A DNA stretch of 64,000 bases from an uncultured Flavobacterium sp. (lineage in GTDB: Bacteria > Bacteroidota > Bacteroidia > Flavobacteriales > Flavobacteriaceae): contig NZ_CALTYA010000006.1 of the NCBI RefSeq assembly GCF_943913405.1, positions 1-64,000 on the forward strand, written 5' to 3'. Within the stretch, counting starts at the first letter, position 1; every line of letters begins with the position of its first letter. Positions 17,350-25,852 of the stretch are shown piece by piece. Both the position numbers and the translations under genes were made by a program. The notes below the pieces were generated by a model that was given only the letters and a program-made list of their open reading frames with translations, was not told the origin of the DNA and searched no databases.

Positions 17350-19203
17350 ATGCAGGACACATTTTTCTTTCAAGCAATGATTTATCTGGCCGGAGCCGTT
17401 ATTATGGTTCCAATTGCCAAACGTTTAGGACTTGGTTCCGTACTTGGATATTTGGTTGCAGGAGTTGTAATTGGCCCTGCTTTTTTACAGCTTGTCGGTA
17501 CAGAAAGCCACGATATCATGCACTTTGCAGAATTTGGAGTCGTGATGATGTTGTTTGTAATTGGTCTTGAACTAGAACCTTCCCGACTTTGGCGCATGCG
17601 AAAAAGAATCGCTGGAATGGGCGGTTTGCAAGTTTTAGGAACTACTTTGATTGTGTCAATAATCGCTATGATTTTAGGCTTAGATTGGAAAACTTCCTTG
17701 GTTTTAGGAATGATCATTTCCATGTCTTCCACGGCAATTGTCATGCAGACTTTGGCAGAAAAAGGCTGGATGAAAACTGTGGCAGGAAGAAGTTCTTTTG
17801 CCGTTTTATTGTTCCAAGATATTGCGATAATTCCAATGCTGGCGCTGTTTCCTTTATTGGCAAATCCAGAATTAAAAGCCGCTTCAACTTCCATTGCAAA
17901 TACTACTTTCATGGACAATTTTCCACAATGGATTCAAGCGATTTTGACTTTATCTTCAATTTTAATCGTAGTCCTTACCGGAAAATACCTCCTCCGTCCT
18001 ATTTTTAATATGATGGCAAGGACAAAAATGAACGAAATGTTTACGGCAACGGCTTTATTATTGATTGTAGGAATTGCAGTTTTGATGACATCCGTAGGTT
18101 TGAGTCCCGCATTGGGAGCCTTTTTAGCAGGCGTTTTATTGGCCAATAGCGAATACCGACACCAGCTTGAGATCGCCATCGATCCGTTTAAAGGTTTATT
18201 GTTGGGACTATTTTTTATCTCCGTAGGAAGCTCCATCGACTTTGAATTATTGCTTTCGAAACCAATAATGATTTTAAGTTTTGTCATCGGATTAATGGCT
18301 ATAAAAATCGCTGTACTTTACACATTAGGAAAATCATTCAAAGTAGGCTATTCACAAAATTTCATCTTCAGCTTCGGGTTAAGCCAAGTCGGAGAATTTG
18401 CTTTTGTCTTGCTTAGTTTTTCCTTTCAAGAAAATATTTTAAGCAAAGAAATTACCGATTTGATGATGGCTGTCACTGCAATCAGCATGGCTTTTACGCC
18501 ACTTTTAATGATGTTCAACGAAAAAGTTTTACTGACTTCAAAATGTTCCATGGCACCAGACGATGAACGTGACGAAAATGATGTGGAAGAAGAGCATAAT
18601 TCTGTAATCATAGCTGGATACGGACATTTCGGAAACACCATCGGGCGATTTTTAAGAGCAAATAATATTCCAACAACCGTTTTAGATAATAATAGCGACA
18701 ACGTAAATACGTTACGAAAATTAGGTTTCAAAGTATATTACGGCGACGCCACGAGACACGATTTATTGGAAATTGCTGGAGCGAAAGAGGCCCAAATTGT
18801 GGTCATTGCCATCGGCGACAGAGACGAGCGAATGCTGATGATTGAAATGGTGAAAAAGCATTTTCCGCACCTTTATATTTTGGTCCGTTCTGAAAATAGA
18901 GATGATGCTTATGATCAGATGAATGCCGGAATCATGCACATTTACAGAGAAACTTTAGATACTAGCCTAAGAGTTGGAATTGACGTGATGAAACTTTTGG
19001 GACATGATAATTATGAAGCGACAAAATCAGCACAGACTTTTTTCCACCATGATGAAAAAACGCTGAAATATTTGGCAAGCATGAAAAATGATGACAATTA
19101 CATTGAAGCTGTAAGAGAAAAAATTGAGGAATTGGAACAACTGATTATTGCAGATAAAGAGGTAATTGCGATTGAAAATGGAGAAAATAATGCTGTAGCT
19201 TAA
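17350..19203 (+). CDS. CPA2-family monovalent cation:proton antiporter with TrkA-N domain (KefB/YbaL-like)
   Basis: 617-residue inner-membrane protein. Residues about 1-385 form some 12 membrane segments of a Na+/H+ exchanger domain ('GSVLGYLVAGVVIGPAFL', 'LGLSPALGAFLAGVLLANS' split by strand turns). After an acidic linker ('DDERDENDVEEE') a cytoplasmic RCK/TrkA-N nucleotide-binding domain begins, with the Rossmann start 'VIIAGYGHFGNTIGRFL'. Such proteins exchange K+ or Na+ for protons in pH homeostasis or electrophile stress. It appears monocistronic. The ion specificity is not determined. Confidence 0.9.
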   Translation: MQDTFFFQAMIYLAGAVIMVPIAKRLGLGSVLGYLVAGVVIGPAFLQLVGTESHDIMHFAEFGVVMMLFVIGLELEPSRLWRMRKRIAGMGGLQVLGTTLIVSIIAMILGLDWKTSLVLGMIISMSSTAIVMQTLAEKGWMKTVAGRSSFAVLLFQDIAIIPMLALFPLLANPELKAASTSIANTTFMDNFPQWIQAILTLSSILIVVLTGKYLLRPIFNMMARTKMNEMFTATALLLIVGIAVLMTSVGLSPALGAFLAGVLLANSEYRHQLEIAIDPFKGLLLGLFFISVGSSIDFELLLSKPIMILSFVIGLMAIKIAVLYTLGKSFKVGYSQNFIFSFGLSQVGEFAFVLLSFSFQENILSKEITDLMMAVTAISMAFTPLLMMFNEKVLLTSKCSMAPDDERDENDVEEEHNSVIIAGYGHFGNTIGRFLRANNIPTTVLDNNSDNVNTLRKLGFKVYYGDATRHDLLEIAGAKEAQIVVIAIGDRDERMLMIEMVKKHFPHLYILVRSENRDDAYDQMNAGIMHIYRETLDTSLRVGIDVMKLLGHDNYEATKSAQTFFHHDEKTLKYLASMKNDDNYIEAVREKIEELEQLIIADKEVIAIENGENNAVA

Positions 19204-19272
19204 ATTTGCTTCTTATTAATTCACTTGAATTTAGAACCTAATATGTTCTTGGTTAAACACGAAGTTGAAATC

Positions 19273-19743
19273 CTAATCCGCAGAATATCCGCTTTCATTG
19301 CTTAAAATCAAAATAATTAATAAATCAAGGATACCTTTATTATCTTCTTCAATATTTAGCTTATATTTTTTTGTATTAACCCAATTTACAACTTTCGAAT
19401 ATCCAATTTTTTGTTCATCATAAAAGTATGAGAATTTTGAATTCGTTATATTAAAAAAAGAAGATTTTCTTTCTAATATTGAGCTGTTTTCTAAAACGAT
19501 TTTTGAGTTATCTATTGCTTTTATTTTTGAAATTAGGTTTTCATTTTGTGAAATGATTTTAAATGTTTCCGAAAAAAGACTACTAAAATATTCCACTTGA
19601 AACAATTTGTTGTTTTCATTGTCAAATATTTCAGTTATTTTCCTTCTTCCCCATTTAAATTTTACTGTAGAATAATATAATCTAGATCCATCTTTGTAAA
19701 CACATAAGTTACGTTTTGGAAATTCAATTATCTTTAACTCCAT
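19273..19743 (-). CDS. Hypothetical protein, 156 residues
   Basis: Not recognised with certainty. The protein has no signal peptide or membrane segment and is rich in Lys, Asn, Ile and Phe. Its alternating strand pattern ('LYYSTVKFKWGRRKITEIFD', 'SFFNITNSKFSYFYDEQKIG') is reminiscent of tubby-C/LURP-like barrels, but this is a guess. It lies 62 bp downstream of the YeeE/YedE pair on the same strand and could be read through from it. Base composition is more A+T-rich than its neighbours. Confidence 0.6.
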   Translation of the reverse strand: MELKIIEFPKRNLCVYKDGSRLYYSTVKFKWGRRKITEIFDNENNKLFQVEYFSSLFSETFKIISQNENLISKIKAIDNSKIVLENSSILERKSSFFNITNSKFSYFYDEQKIGYSKVVNWVNTKKYKLNIEEDNKGILDLLIILILSNESGYSAD

Positions 19744-19805
19744 TTGCTAAACTTTCTTTATATGTCTTATTTTCTACTTTTGTTTATAAAAATTTTAAAT
19801 AAAAT

Positions 19806-20219
19806 TTAACTCGGTAATTTATCCTTTAAAATTCCATACAAAAAAGTTCCAATCAAAGCGCCAATCAAAACAATACCAATACCATAAAAACCAGCACCAA
19901 TCAAGATAAAAATCGGTCCAGGACAAGTTCCTATCATTCCCCAACCTAGCCCGAAAATAGTTCCTCCGATAATATAATTTTTAAAACCTTTTTCTTTATC
20001 TGGAATAGAAATCGGCGTTCCATCGAAAGCTTTCATTTTGTTTCTTTTGAAAATCTGAATCCCGATAACACCCACAAAAATGGCGGTCATGATGATTCCA
20101 AACATATGAAATGATTGAAATTGGAACATTTCATAGATTCTATACCATGAAACGGCTTCTGATTTGGTCAAAACGATTCCGAAAACGATTCCGATAATTA
20201 GATATTTTATAAATTTCAT
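19806..20219 (-). CDS. YeeE/YedE-type sulfur transporter, second half (DUF6691-like)
   Basis: 137-residue membrane protein with about four hydrophobic helices and the motif 'GLGWGMIGTCPGP', where the conserved Cys lines the path of thiosulfate or persulfide in YeeE/YedE proteins. It follows the first half by only 3 bp; together the two small proteins equal one full-length YeeE, so they probably form a heteromer in the inner membrane importing reduced sulfur compounds. Confidence 0.85.
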   Translation of the reverse strand: MKFIKYLIIGIVFGIVLTKSEAVSWYRIYEMFQFQSFHMFGIIMTAIFVGVIGIQIFKRNKMKAFDGTPISIPDKEKGFKNYIIGGTIFGLGWGMIGTCPGPIFILIGAGFYGIGIVLIGALIGTFLYGILKDKLPS

Positions 20220-20222
20220 AGC

Positions 20223-20783
20223 TTAAAAAATTAAAGGAAGTAAAAAGTGAGAAGCAATTAATCCGCCGAGAAAAAAACCAATAACAGCGATCAAAGACGG
20301 CAACTGGAGATTACTCATTCCAGTAATGGCGTGGCCTGACGTACAACCTCCGGCATATCTTGAACCAAAACCAACCAACAATCCTCCAAATAACATAAAT
20401 CCAAAAATCTTTGGCGTGAAAATGTTTTCTGCCGAAGTAAATTTCTCCGGAAGCAGGTTTCCATTCACAGGCACGTCAATTTTCATTTCTTGCAATTGCG
20501 AAATTGTCTGCGGATTAATCTGAACTCCAGATCCATCACTTAAATAATTTACAGCAATAAAACCGCCAATCATCGCTCCTAAAACCACGACCAGATTCCA
20601 ACGCTGTGATTTCCAATCGAATTTAAAGAAATCAGAGAATTTTCCCGCTCCAGAAATCGTGCAAAGCGTTCTCAAATTTGAAGACATTCCGAAAGTTTTT
20701 CCGAAATAAATCAGTGACAGCATGATTGCGCCGAGCAAAAATCCTGAAATATACCAAGGCCAAGTGCCGTAAAAACTATACAT
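20223..20783 (-). CDS. YeeE/YedE-type sulfur transporter, first half
   Basis: 186-residue inner-membrane protein with the signature 'GFGSRYAGGCTSGHAITG', whose Cys is the conserved functional residue of the YeeE/YedE thiosulfate/sulfur transporter family. It is the promoter-proximal gene of a two-gene unit. On the minus strand a TATTTTTG -7-like element lies at 20801-20808, and an inverted repeat lies upstream at 20839-20854. Confidence 0.88.
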   Translation of the reverse strand: MYSFYGTWPWYISGFLLGAIMLSLIYFGKTFGMSSNLRTLCTISGAGKFSDFFKFDWKSQRWNLVVVLGAMIGGFIAVNYLSDGSGVQINPQTISQLQEMKIDVPVNGNLLPEKFTSAENIFTPKIFGFMLFGGLLVGFGSRYAGGCTSGHAITGMSNLQLPSLIAVIGFFLGGLIASHFLLPLIF

Positions 20784-20838
20784 AATGATGAGTGTTTGCG
20801 CAAAAATAAGAATTCGGTTTCAGTCCGCCTTATTTTCG

Positions 20839-20854
20839 GTCTTAAAATTAAGAC
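20839..20854. promoter_or_regulatory. Perfect inverted repeat between divergent genes
   Basis: The 16-mer 'gtcttaaaattaagac' has two 7-bp arms and a 2-bp centre. It lies between the YeeE/YedE pair (minus strand) and the DUF4199 gene (plus strand), about 30 bp from a -7-like TATTTTTG on each strand (20801-20808 minus; 20872-20879 plus). A regulator-binding site is likely, but no regulator gene is adjacent. Confidence 0.5.
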
Positions 20855-20899
20855 GTATAAAAATAAACCCTTATTTTTGGGCTCAATTTAGAAGATATA

Positions 20900-21370
20900 A
20901 TGAAAAAATTTGCAATTGAAATCAAGTGGGGAATCCGTTATACTTTTTGCTATTTGGCTTGGGGTATATTTGAAAAAGTAATGGGCGTTTTTGGCGAAAA
21001 CATCAGCTATTATATGCTGTCTTCACTCCTATTTTATCTTTTTGCCAGCGTAATTTACACCGTTGCCTTAAAAGAAAAAAAAACAAATTATTTCCACAAC
21101 AATATGGATTGGAAACAAGGCACCGCAACCGGACTTTACATGACAATCGTCATTGCAGTTTTGATGCCGTTAACGCAAGCCTGCCTCCACCAAGTCATTG
21201 CTCCAGAGTTTTTTGAAAACATGATTGCTCTATCAAAAGACAAAGTGGCTGCCGAAAGTTATTTTAATTTGAAAAGCTATATAATGCAAACCATCTTTTT
21301 CACGTTATCCATCGGAATGGTGATTGCTGCGATTGTATCCTATTTTATCCAGACAAAAAAAGCTAAATAA
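20900..21370 (+). CDS. DUF4199-family membrane protein
   Basis: 156-residue protein with four predicted membrane helices, a length and layout typical of DUF4199 proteins of Bacteroidota. The conserved feel includes 'EIKWGIRYTFCYLAWGIFEK' at the start and a 'KSYIMQTIFFTLSIGMVIAAI' last pair. The function of the family is unknown. It is divergent from the sulfur-transporter pair and has a TATTTTTG element at 20872-20879. Confidence 0.7.
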   Translation: MKKFAIEIKWGIRYTFCYLAWGIFEKVMGVFGENISYYMLSSLLFYLFASVIYTVALKEKKTNYFHNNMDWKQGTATGLYMTIVIAVLMPLTQACLHQVIAPEFFENMIALSKDKVAAESYFNLKSYIMQTIFFTLSIGMVIAAIVSYFIQTKKAK

Positions 21371-21374
21371 AATC

Positions 21375-21447
21375 ACCGCAGATTCGCAGATTTTTTCCGT
21401 TTTTCTGTAATTTAGATAATCACAATTAAAAATCTGCGAATTGCGGT
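21375..21447. repeat. Long imperfect inverted repeat between two genes
   Basis: Left arm 21375-21395 ('accgcagattcgcagatttt' plus t) and right arm 21428-21447 are complementary over 20 positions with a single inserted base; the spacer is 32 nt. It follows the DUF4199 gene and precedes a lipoprotein gene. It might act as a weak terminator, but the conserved ends and A/T-rich middle also suit a small dispersed repeat. Confidence 0.6.
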
Positions 21448-21461
21448 AAAAACATACGAAA

Positions 21462-21917
21462 ATGAAAATAAAATCTTTATTGGTCATTGCATTTGTAGCA
21501 GTCTTGGCTGTTTCCTGCATCAGCACAAAATCTACATTAAAAAATGTAGACGATAATGCGCCTGAACCAATCTTAACAAAAAATGGCTGGTTTTTAATCA
21601 CCGAATATGCAAAGGATAAAAAATATGGCTACGATAAAAACTATCCGATCAACATTTTTTACAAAAGCGTGGCCGATGAAGACATCAATCCAAAACGTTT
21701 TTTGGATGCTTTGACGGGTCCAAAAGGTGAAGCAATTACTTATAAAAAACTAGAAAGCTGTTGCCCTTTTCCTTCTAAAAGAGGCGAATCTGGTGCTGGA
21801 TTTTTAGATATTTATGAAATTAATTATCCAGGATTGAAGAAGCCTTTGAAGTTGTATTTTAATATTTATGAAAAGGGATATTTATTTGTTCCTAAGGGAT
21901 TTGGATTGAAGAAGTAG
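21462..21917 (+). CDS. Small hypothetical lipoprotein
   Basis: 151 residues with a signal peptide and lipobox Cys at residue 19 ('LAVSC'). The mature part has two adjacent cysteines ('LESCCPFPSKRG') and a C-terminal 'PLKLYFNIYEKGYLFVPKGF'. I recognise this only as a conserved-looking flavobacterial lipoprotein; no enzyme motif is visible. It has no similarity to the KDO-8-phosphate synthase encoded nearby. Its own promoter is not clear. Confidence 0.7.
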   Translation: MKIKSLLVIAFVAVLAVSCISTKSTLKNVDDNAPEPILTKNGWFLITEYAKDKKYGYDKNYPINIFYKSVADEDINPKRFLDALTGPKGEAITYKKLESCCPFPSKRGESGAGFLDIYEINYPGLKKPLKLYFNIYEKGYLFVPKGFGLKK

Positions 21918-22127
21918 AATTTATAATTATGAAACGTGACATTTATTTAGTGTTGCGTTTTTTTGTATTATAATAATTATTCGAAGTTAAAATTTTATAT
22001 TTTAGTAAGAAATAATACGAAACAAACCTTTGCATTTTCATTAATGTATAGGCAATAGTTCGATTTGCATTGCATATTATTTGTACCTTCTAATAAAAAA
22101 CTAAACTTAAAAATTACAGAACCAAGA

Positions 22128-22850
22128 ATGGAAATAAGATTAATTGCAACACAAATTGGAGACCGATTAAAATATGTTACTTCAGTAAACGAAATTAATC
22201 GTGTCGGACAATCCATTCTAAAAGTCAATAAAGAGAATTTCTCAAATGTTTCAATTACCTCTGTTCGAGCTCAAGAAATATATAACTGGATTATGACTTT
22301 GGGAAAAACAAGTTTAACAAACGAAGATAGAACCCAAAGATTAGTAAAATTTTGTATGGAACTTGCTACAGAAGAACTAAAGGGAGGCATTTCGGAATTT
22401 TTAATAGCAAATGGTTGTGATTATAATGCAGTTAACAAAGACCATTTGAATGAATTTCATTCTCGAAATTATCATCCGGAAATTATCAAGCATTCAAAAA
22501 AATTATTTTTACAGCAAAATTATTTTCACTCTGTATTTGAATCTGCAAAAACTTTTAATTACTCAGTAAAACAAAAAGCCCAATCTGATAAAGATGGTCA
22601 AGATTTAATGATGACCGCTTTTAGCCTTACTGGGGTTTTAAAACTAAATTCTGGTATGACAGAGACTGAAAAAAATGTTCAAGACGGTGTTAAATTTCTT
22701 TCTAGTGGATTAATGAGAGCCGTAAGAAATCCGACAGCCCACGAGCCTGCATTGGATTGGACAATCAATAAGCAGGAATGTTTGGATTTTCTGAGCATGA
22801 TTTCCTTTCTTTTCTACCAATTAGATAAATCCGTTTACTACAATGGATAA
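22128..22850 (+). CDS. TIGR02391/Ymh-family protein
   Basis: 240 residues, start at ATG 22128 after a poorly conserved extension. The C-terminal half has the family pattern: 'YHPEIIKHSKKLF', '…YFHSVFESAKTFN', 'DGQDLMMTAFS', then 'SGLMRAVRNPTAHEP' and a closing helical 'LDFLSMISFLFYQLDK'. The R-N-P-x-A-H block resembles HEPN-like folds. Members are often found in phage, plasmid or defence contexts, but the role is unknown. The gene is A+T-rich and is followed by a small membrane protein gene 56 bp downstream. Confidence 0.75.
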   Translation: MEIRLIATQIGDRLKYVTSVNEINRVGQSILKVNKENFSNVSITSVRAQEIYNWIMTLGKTSLTNEDRTQRLVKFCMELATEELKGGISEFLIANGCDYNAVNKDHLNEFHSRNYHPEIIKHSKKLFLQQNYFHSVFESAKTFNYSVKQKAQSDKDGQDLMMTAFSLTGVLKLNSGMTETEKNVQDGVKFLSSGLMRAVRNPTAHEPALDWTINKQECLDFLSMISFLFYQLDKSVYYNG

Positions 22851-22906
22851 AATTATTAAAGCAAATAATCGTTTGGCGATATTGTAATAACGAACAAGCA
22901 AAAATT

Positions 22907-23350
22907 ATGACAGATTTAAAAAATGGTTTTTTGAATGTTATAGGAGTAATATTTTTTTTCACACTACATTTTGGATATTTTGGACTTGCTCAATGTAGCG
23001 CAAATTATCTTAGTTTCCTTTACTCAAAAAAAGAATATGATTTCTATACTGAAAATACTTTTTTTGCTGTTCTATATTCAAGTCTTCTATTCCTGACTTA
23101 CGGTACAATGCTAATTCTGAATAAAAAATACTTGATTAATGAAGGTATTGTCAAACTATTGATTTCATTTATAGTAACTGGAATGATGGTTTTAGGATTC
23201 AGTTTTTTTCTACTTAGATTGGATTTCGTTTTAGTAATTCCTGTAATTATTTGTCAGATAATTGTATTGTATTTTTTGGCCAAATTTGAGATATACAAAG
23301 TTAAAATCTGGTACTACAATTCTTCCTTTTTCAAGAAGAAAAAGCGATAA
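22907..23350 (+). CDS. Hypothetical four-helix membrane protein
   Basis: 147 residues, with about four hydrophobic segments (near 10-35, 52-70, 82-103 and 106-125) and a basic C-terminal tail ending 'FFKKKKR'. No family recognised. It follows the Ymh-like gene on the same strand with a 56-bp gap and similar A+T-rich composition, so the two may be a transferred pair. Confidence 0.6.
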   Translation: MTDLKNGFLNVIGVIFFFTLHFGYFGLAQCSANYLSFLYSKKEYDFYTENTFFAVLYSSLLFLTYGTMLILNKKYLINEGIVKLLISFIVTGMMVLGFSFFLLRLDFVLVIPVIICQIIVLYFLAKFEIYKVKIWYYNSSFFKKKKR

Positions 23351-23501
23351 TCCACGCCGGCGTGAGTGTCCTGCTCGTGCCAACAAACTGAAATAATATT
23401 TTTTAATAAAAATCAAGAGCGAGATTTTCGCTAACATCAGCTTTACAAACATAGATTGATTCTCCGCAATCCTCCAAAAGTTAAACAAAATACCTCAATT
23501 T

Positions 23502-23612
23502 TCTCAAATAGCCCCGATTGGCGGCAGTAGCCTTTTCTTCCGTTTTCGGAGAAAAGCTACTGCAAAAAGCGGGAAAATGGTTTGCTGATAAATCACTGTT
23601 TACTCGCTTCTT
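23502..23612 (+). repeat. Structured intergenic repeat, copy 1
   Basis: Begins 'ttctcaaatagccccgat' and has 'agcgggaa' at 23568-23575; both strings recur at 49676-49760. Stems: CCCG 23513-23516 with CGGG 23570-23573; gcagtag 23524-23530 with ctactgc 23557-23563; cttttc 23532-23537 with gaaaag 23551-23556; tccg/cgga closing a TTTT loop. A weaker conserved tail runs to 'cgcttct' near 23610. The 329-bp gap 23351-23679 holds no other gene. Confidence 0.75.
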
Positions 23613-23652
23613 AAACTTTTCATAGAAAACTGCTTTCCATTGAATTTATTCG

Positions 23653-23660
23653 TAAATTTG
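23653..23660 (+). promoter_or_regulatory. -7 element of the kdsA promoter
   Basis: TAAATTTG matches the Bacteroidota TAnnTTTG element 20 bp before the kdsA ATG. No well-spaced TTG was found at -33, so it is only a partial match. Confidence 0.5.
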
Positions 23661-23679
23661 CAGCTTCAAAACAACACTT

Positions 23680-24498
23680 ATGAATTTACAAGATATTCCA
23701 CAAATAAAACATCTAGACAGTAATAACTTTTTTCTTTTAGCTGGTCCTTGCGCGATTGAAGGCGAAGAAATGGCTTTGAGAATTGCAGAAAGATTGGTTG
23801 AAGTTACTGACAAATTACAAATTCCTTACGTTTTTAAAGGTTCTTTCAAAAAAGCAAACCGTTCAAGAATCGACAGCTTTTCTGGAATCGGAGATGAAAA
23901 AGCATTAAAAATCTTGAGAAAAGTATCAGAAACTTTTGGAGTTCCAACGGTTACTGATATTCACACTAACGAAGATGCGGCAATGGCTGCTGAATATGTT
24001 GACGTGCTTCAGATTCCTGCGTTTTTGGTTCGCCAGACTGATTTGGTTGTAGCTGCGGCAAATACCGGAAAAGTCGTGAACTTGAAAAAAGGACAATTCA
24101 TGAGTCCGGAAAGCATGAAACACGCAGTCCAAAAAGTTTTGGATTGCAACAATGAAAAAGTAATGGTAACAGACAGAGGAACAATGTTTGGCTACCAAGA
24201 TATGATCGTTGATTACAGAGGAATCCCGACGATGCAACAATATGCTTCAACAGTTTTAGACGTGACGCATTCTTTGCAACAGCCAAACCAAACTGCTGGC
24301 GTGACTGGCGGAAGACCTGACATGATCGAAACGGTTGCAAAAGCTGGAATTGCTGTTGGCGTGGACGGAATTTTTATCGAAACGCATTTTGATCCGGCAA
24401 ATGCAAAAAGCGACGGTGCTAACATGCTTGACATCAAATATTTTGAAGGCTTGATGACAAAGTTAGTAGCCATCAGAAAAACTATAAATAATTTTTAA
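23680..24498 (+). CDS. kdsA: 3-deoxy-8-phosphooctulonate synthase
   Basis: 272-residue cytosolic enzyme condensing phosphoenolpyruvate with arabinose-5-phosphate to KDO-8-phosphate for lipopolysaccharide core. Strong family blocks: 'LAGPCAIEGEEMALRIAE', 'FKGSFKKANRSRIDSFSG', 'TDIHTNEDA', 'VMVTDRGTMFGYQDMIVDYR' (in two pieces) and 'GIFIETHFDPANAKSDG'. Length is normal for KdsA. It is followed 20 bp downstream by an outer-membrane protein gene. Confidence 0.97.
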   Translation: MNLQDIPQIKHLDSNNFFLLAGPCAIEGEEMALRIAERLVEVTDKLQIPYVFKGSFKKANRSRIDSFSGIGDEKALKILRKVSETFGVPTVTDIHTNEDAAMAAEYVDVLQIPAFLVRQTDLVVAAANTGKVVNLKKGQFMSPESMKHAVQKVLDCNNEKVMVTDRGTMFGYQDMIVDYRGIPTMQQYASTVLDVTHSLQQPNQTAGVTGGRPDMIETVAKAGIAVGVDGIFIETHFDPANAKSDGANMLDIKYFEGLMTKLVAIRKTINNF

Positions 24499-24518
24499 TA
24501 CTAAATAATCCCTCAGCT

Positions 24519-25379
24519 TTGAAACATCCATTTTTAATGGCTGTACTTACTTTTTGTGCTTTTTCACAGTACACCTTTGCCCAAGATTTGGCAACGACGC
24601 CTGAAAAATACACTGCCCACAACAAAGGAAAATTCTTTATTTATTGGGGTGGAAACAGAGAAACATACTCTAAATCAGATATTACCTTCAAGGGTGATGA
24701 TTACAATTTTACGGTTGACAACGTGAAAGCGCATGACAAGCCAAAAGGTTATCATGTTGATTATGTGAATCCTGCGAGAATGACAATTCCTCAAACTAAC
24801 TTGAGAATCGGTTATTTTATTACTGACCATTACAACGTTTCGATTGGTGTTGACCACATGAAATATGTGATGACGCAAGATCAGACAGCAAATGTTACCG
24901 GACAGATTGACCTTCCTTTAGCAGATGCGGGCTCTATCCACAACGGATTTTATGACAATACGCCGACCGTGATGTCAAAAGATTTCTTGATGTTTGAGCA
25001 TACTGACGGTTTGAATTACATCCATGCGCAAATTAACCGTGTTGATGATATTTCAAAATTATTCAGAATTGGGAATACGGATATTTTTCAGTTAAATTTG
25101 ACTGAGGGTATTGGTGGCGGATTTCTTTATCCAAAAACAAATGCGACGCTTTTAAGCAAACAAAGACATGATGATTTCCACGTTTCCGGATATGGAGTTT
25201 CTGCTCAAGTCGGCTTAAATCTTACGTTCTTCAAGCACTTTTTTATCCAAGGAGAATTGAAAGGCGGTTATATCGACATGCAAGATATCAAAACGACTTC
25301 TAGCAATGCTGACAGCGCTTCACAGCATTTTGGATTCTTCCAAAGAATGATAACTGTTGGAGGAATTTTTAGAATATAG
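24519..25379 (+). CDS. Putative outer-membrane beta-barrel protein
   Basis: 286 residues, signal peptide ending 'YTFAQ', then alternating polar/aromatic strands and a final Phe-Arg-Ile ('GGIFRI'). No specific family recognised. The start is TTG at 24519, giving a basic n-region ('LKHPFL' read as MKHPFL); the first ATG, 24537, would leave a signal peptide without positive charge. It lies 20 bp after kdsA, so co-transcription is likely, and a terminator follows. Confidence 0.7.
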   Translation: MKHPFLMAVLTFCAFSQYTFAQDLATTPEKYTAHNKGKFFIYWGGNRETYSKSDITFKGDDYNFTVDNVKAHDKPKGYHVDYVNPARMTIPQTNLRIGYFITDHYNVSIGVDHMKYVMTQDQTANVTGQIDLPLADAGSIHNGFYDNTPTVMSKDFLMFEHTDGLNYIHAQINRVDDISKLFRIGNTDIFQLNLTEGIGGGFLYPKTNATLLSKQRHDDFHVSGYGVSAQVGLNLTFFKHFFIQGELKGGYIDMQDIKTTSSNADSASQHFGFFQRMITVGGIFRI

Positions 25380-25398
25380 CAAAAAAATACACCAAATG

Positions 25399-25432
25399 AA
25401 AAGGCCTGGCAAATTAATTTGTCAGGCCTTTT
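25399..25432. terminator. Bidirectional terminator
   Basis: Fifteen-base-pair stem (25399-25413 with 25418-25432, 'aaaaggcctggcaaa', one G-T wobble) and 'ttaa' loop, with A-run before and T-run after. It serves the plus-strand barrel gene and the convergent lipoprotein gene. Confidence 0.85.
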
Positions 25433-25450
25433 TCTATTTATAAAAAAGTC

Positions 25451-25852
25451 TTATTTCAACAATTCTCTAACAACAATATAGTTATCGGCATCAGATGCAA
25501 AAGACTCTCCTTTTACGCTAATTATCTGTCCTACTTCAACAGAACGATATTCTTTAGGATCTTTTAAATTCGGAATGCTGATTGTCGCATTATAGGTTTT
25601 TCCTGCATCATCTACTATTTTTGCAGTATAACCGTCTTTTCCTCTGTTGATTTCTTTAACAGTTCCAACAACAGCCACTTCAATTTTTTGTTCTTCTGCT
25701 GGAGCTGCTTCTTCAACCGGAGCCGGCTCTTCTTTTACAACTTCTGTAGTTTCTTCTTTTGTAACTTCTTCAGTGCTCTTTTTGCTTGAATCACAGCTAG
25801 ATAAAGCTATAACAGCTAATAACGCAAATAAACTTAATGTTTGTTTTTTCAT
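25451..25852 (-). CDS. Small lipoprotein with acidic linker and OB-like domain
   Basis: 133 residues starting at the ATG at 25852 (MKKQTLS…), inside a longer frame whose extra codons are not signal-like. The lipobox Cys is near residue 20 ('LSSCDSS'). A Glu/Pro/Ala-rich linker follows, then about 70 residues of alternating strands ('VVGTVKEINRGKDGYTAKIV' … 'VEVGQIISVKGESF') resembling a small OB-fold. Function unknown. A single-gene unit convergent with the barrel gene. Confidence 0.7.
   Translation of the reverse strand: MKKQTLSLFALLAVIALSSCDSSKKSTEEVTKEETTEVVKEEPAPVEEAAPAEEQKIEVAVVGTVKEINRGKDGYTAKIVDDAGKTYNATISIPNLKDPKEYRSVEVGQIISVKGESFASDADNYIVVRELLK

Noticed and set aside
17382..17918. 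Minus-strand open frame within the antiporter gene
   Set aside because: Antisense of a strongly supported transporter domain; no motif or start context.
22128..22850. Full anti-phage defence island
   Set aside because: Only one candidate gene and a membrane protein are present; no nuclease, helicase or toxin-antitoxin partners are visible.
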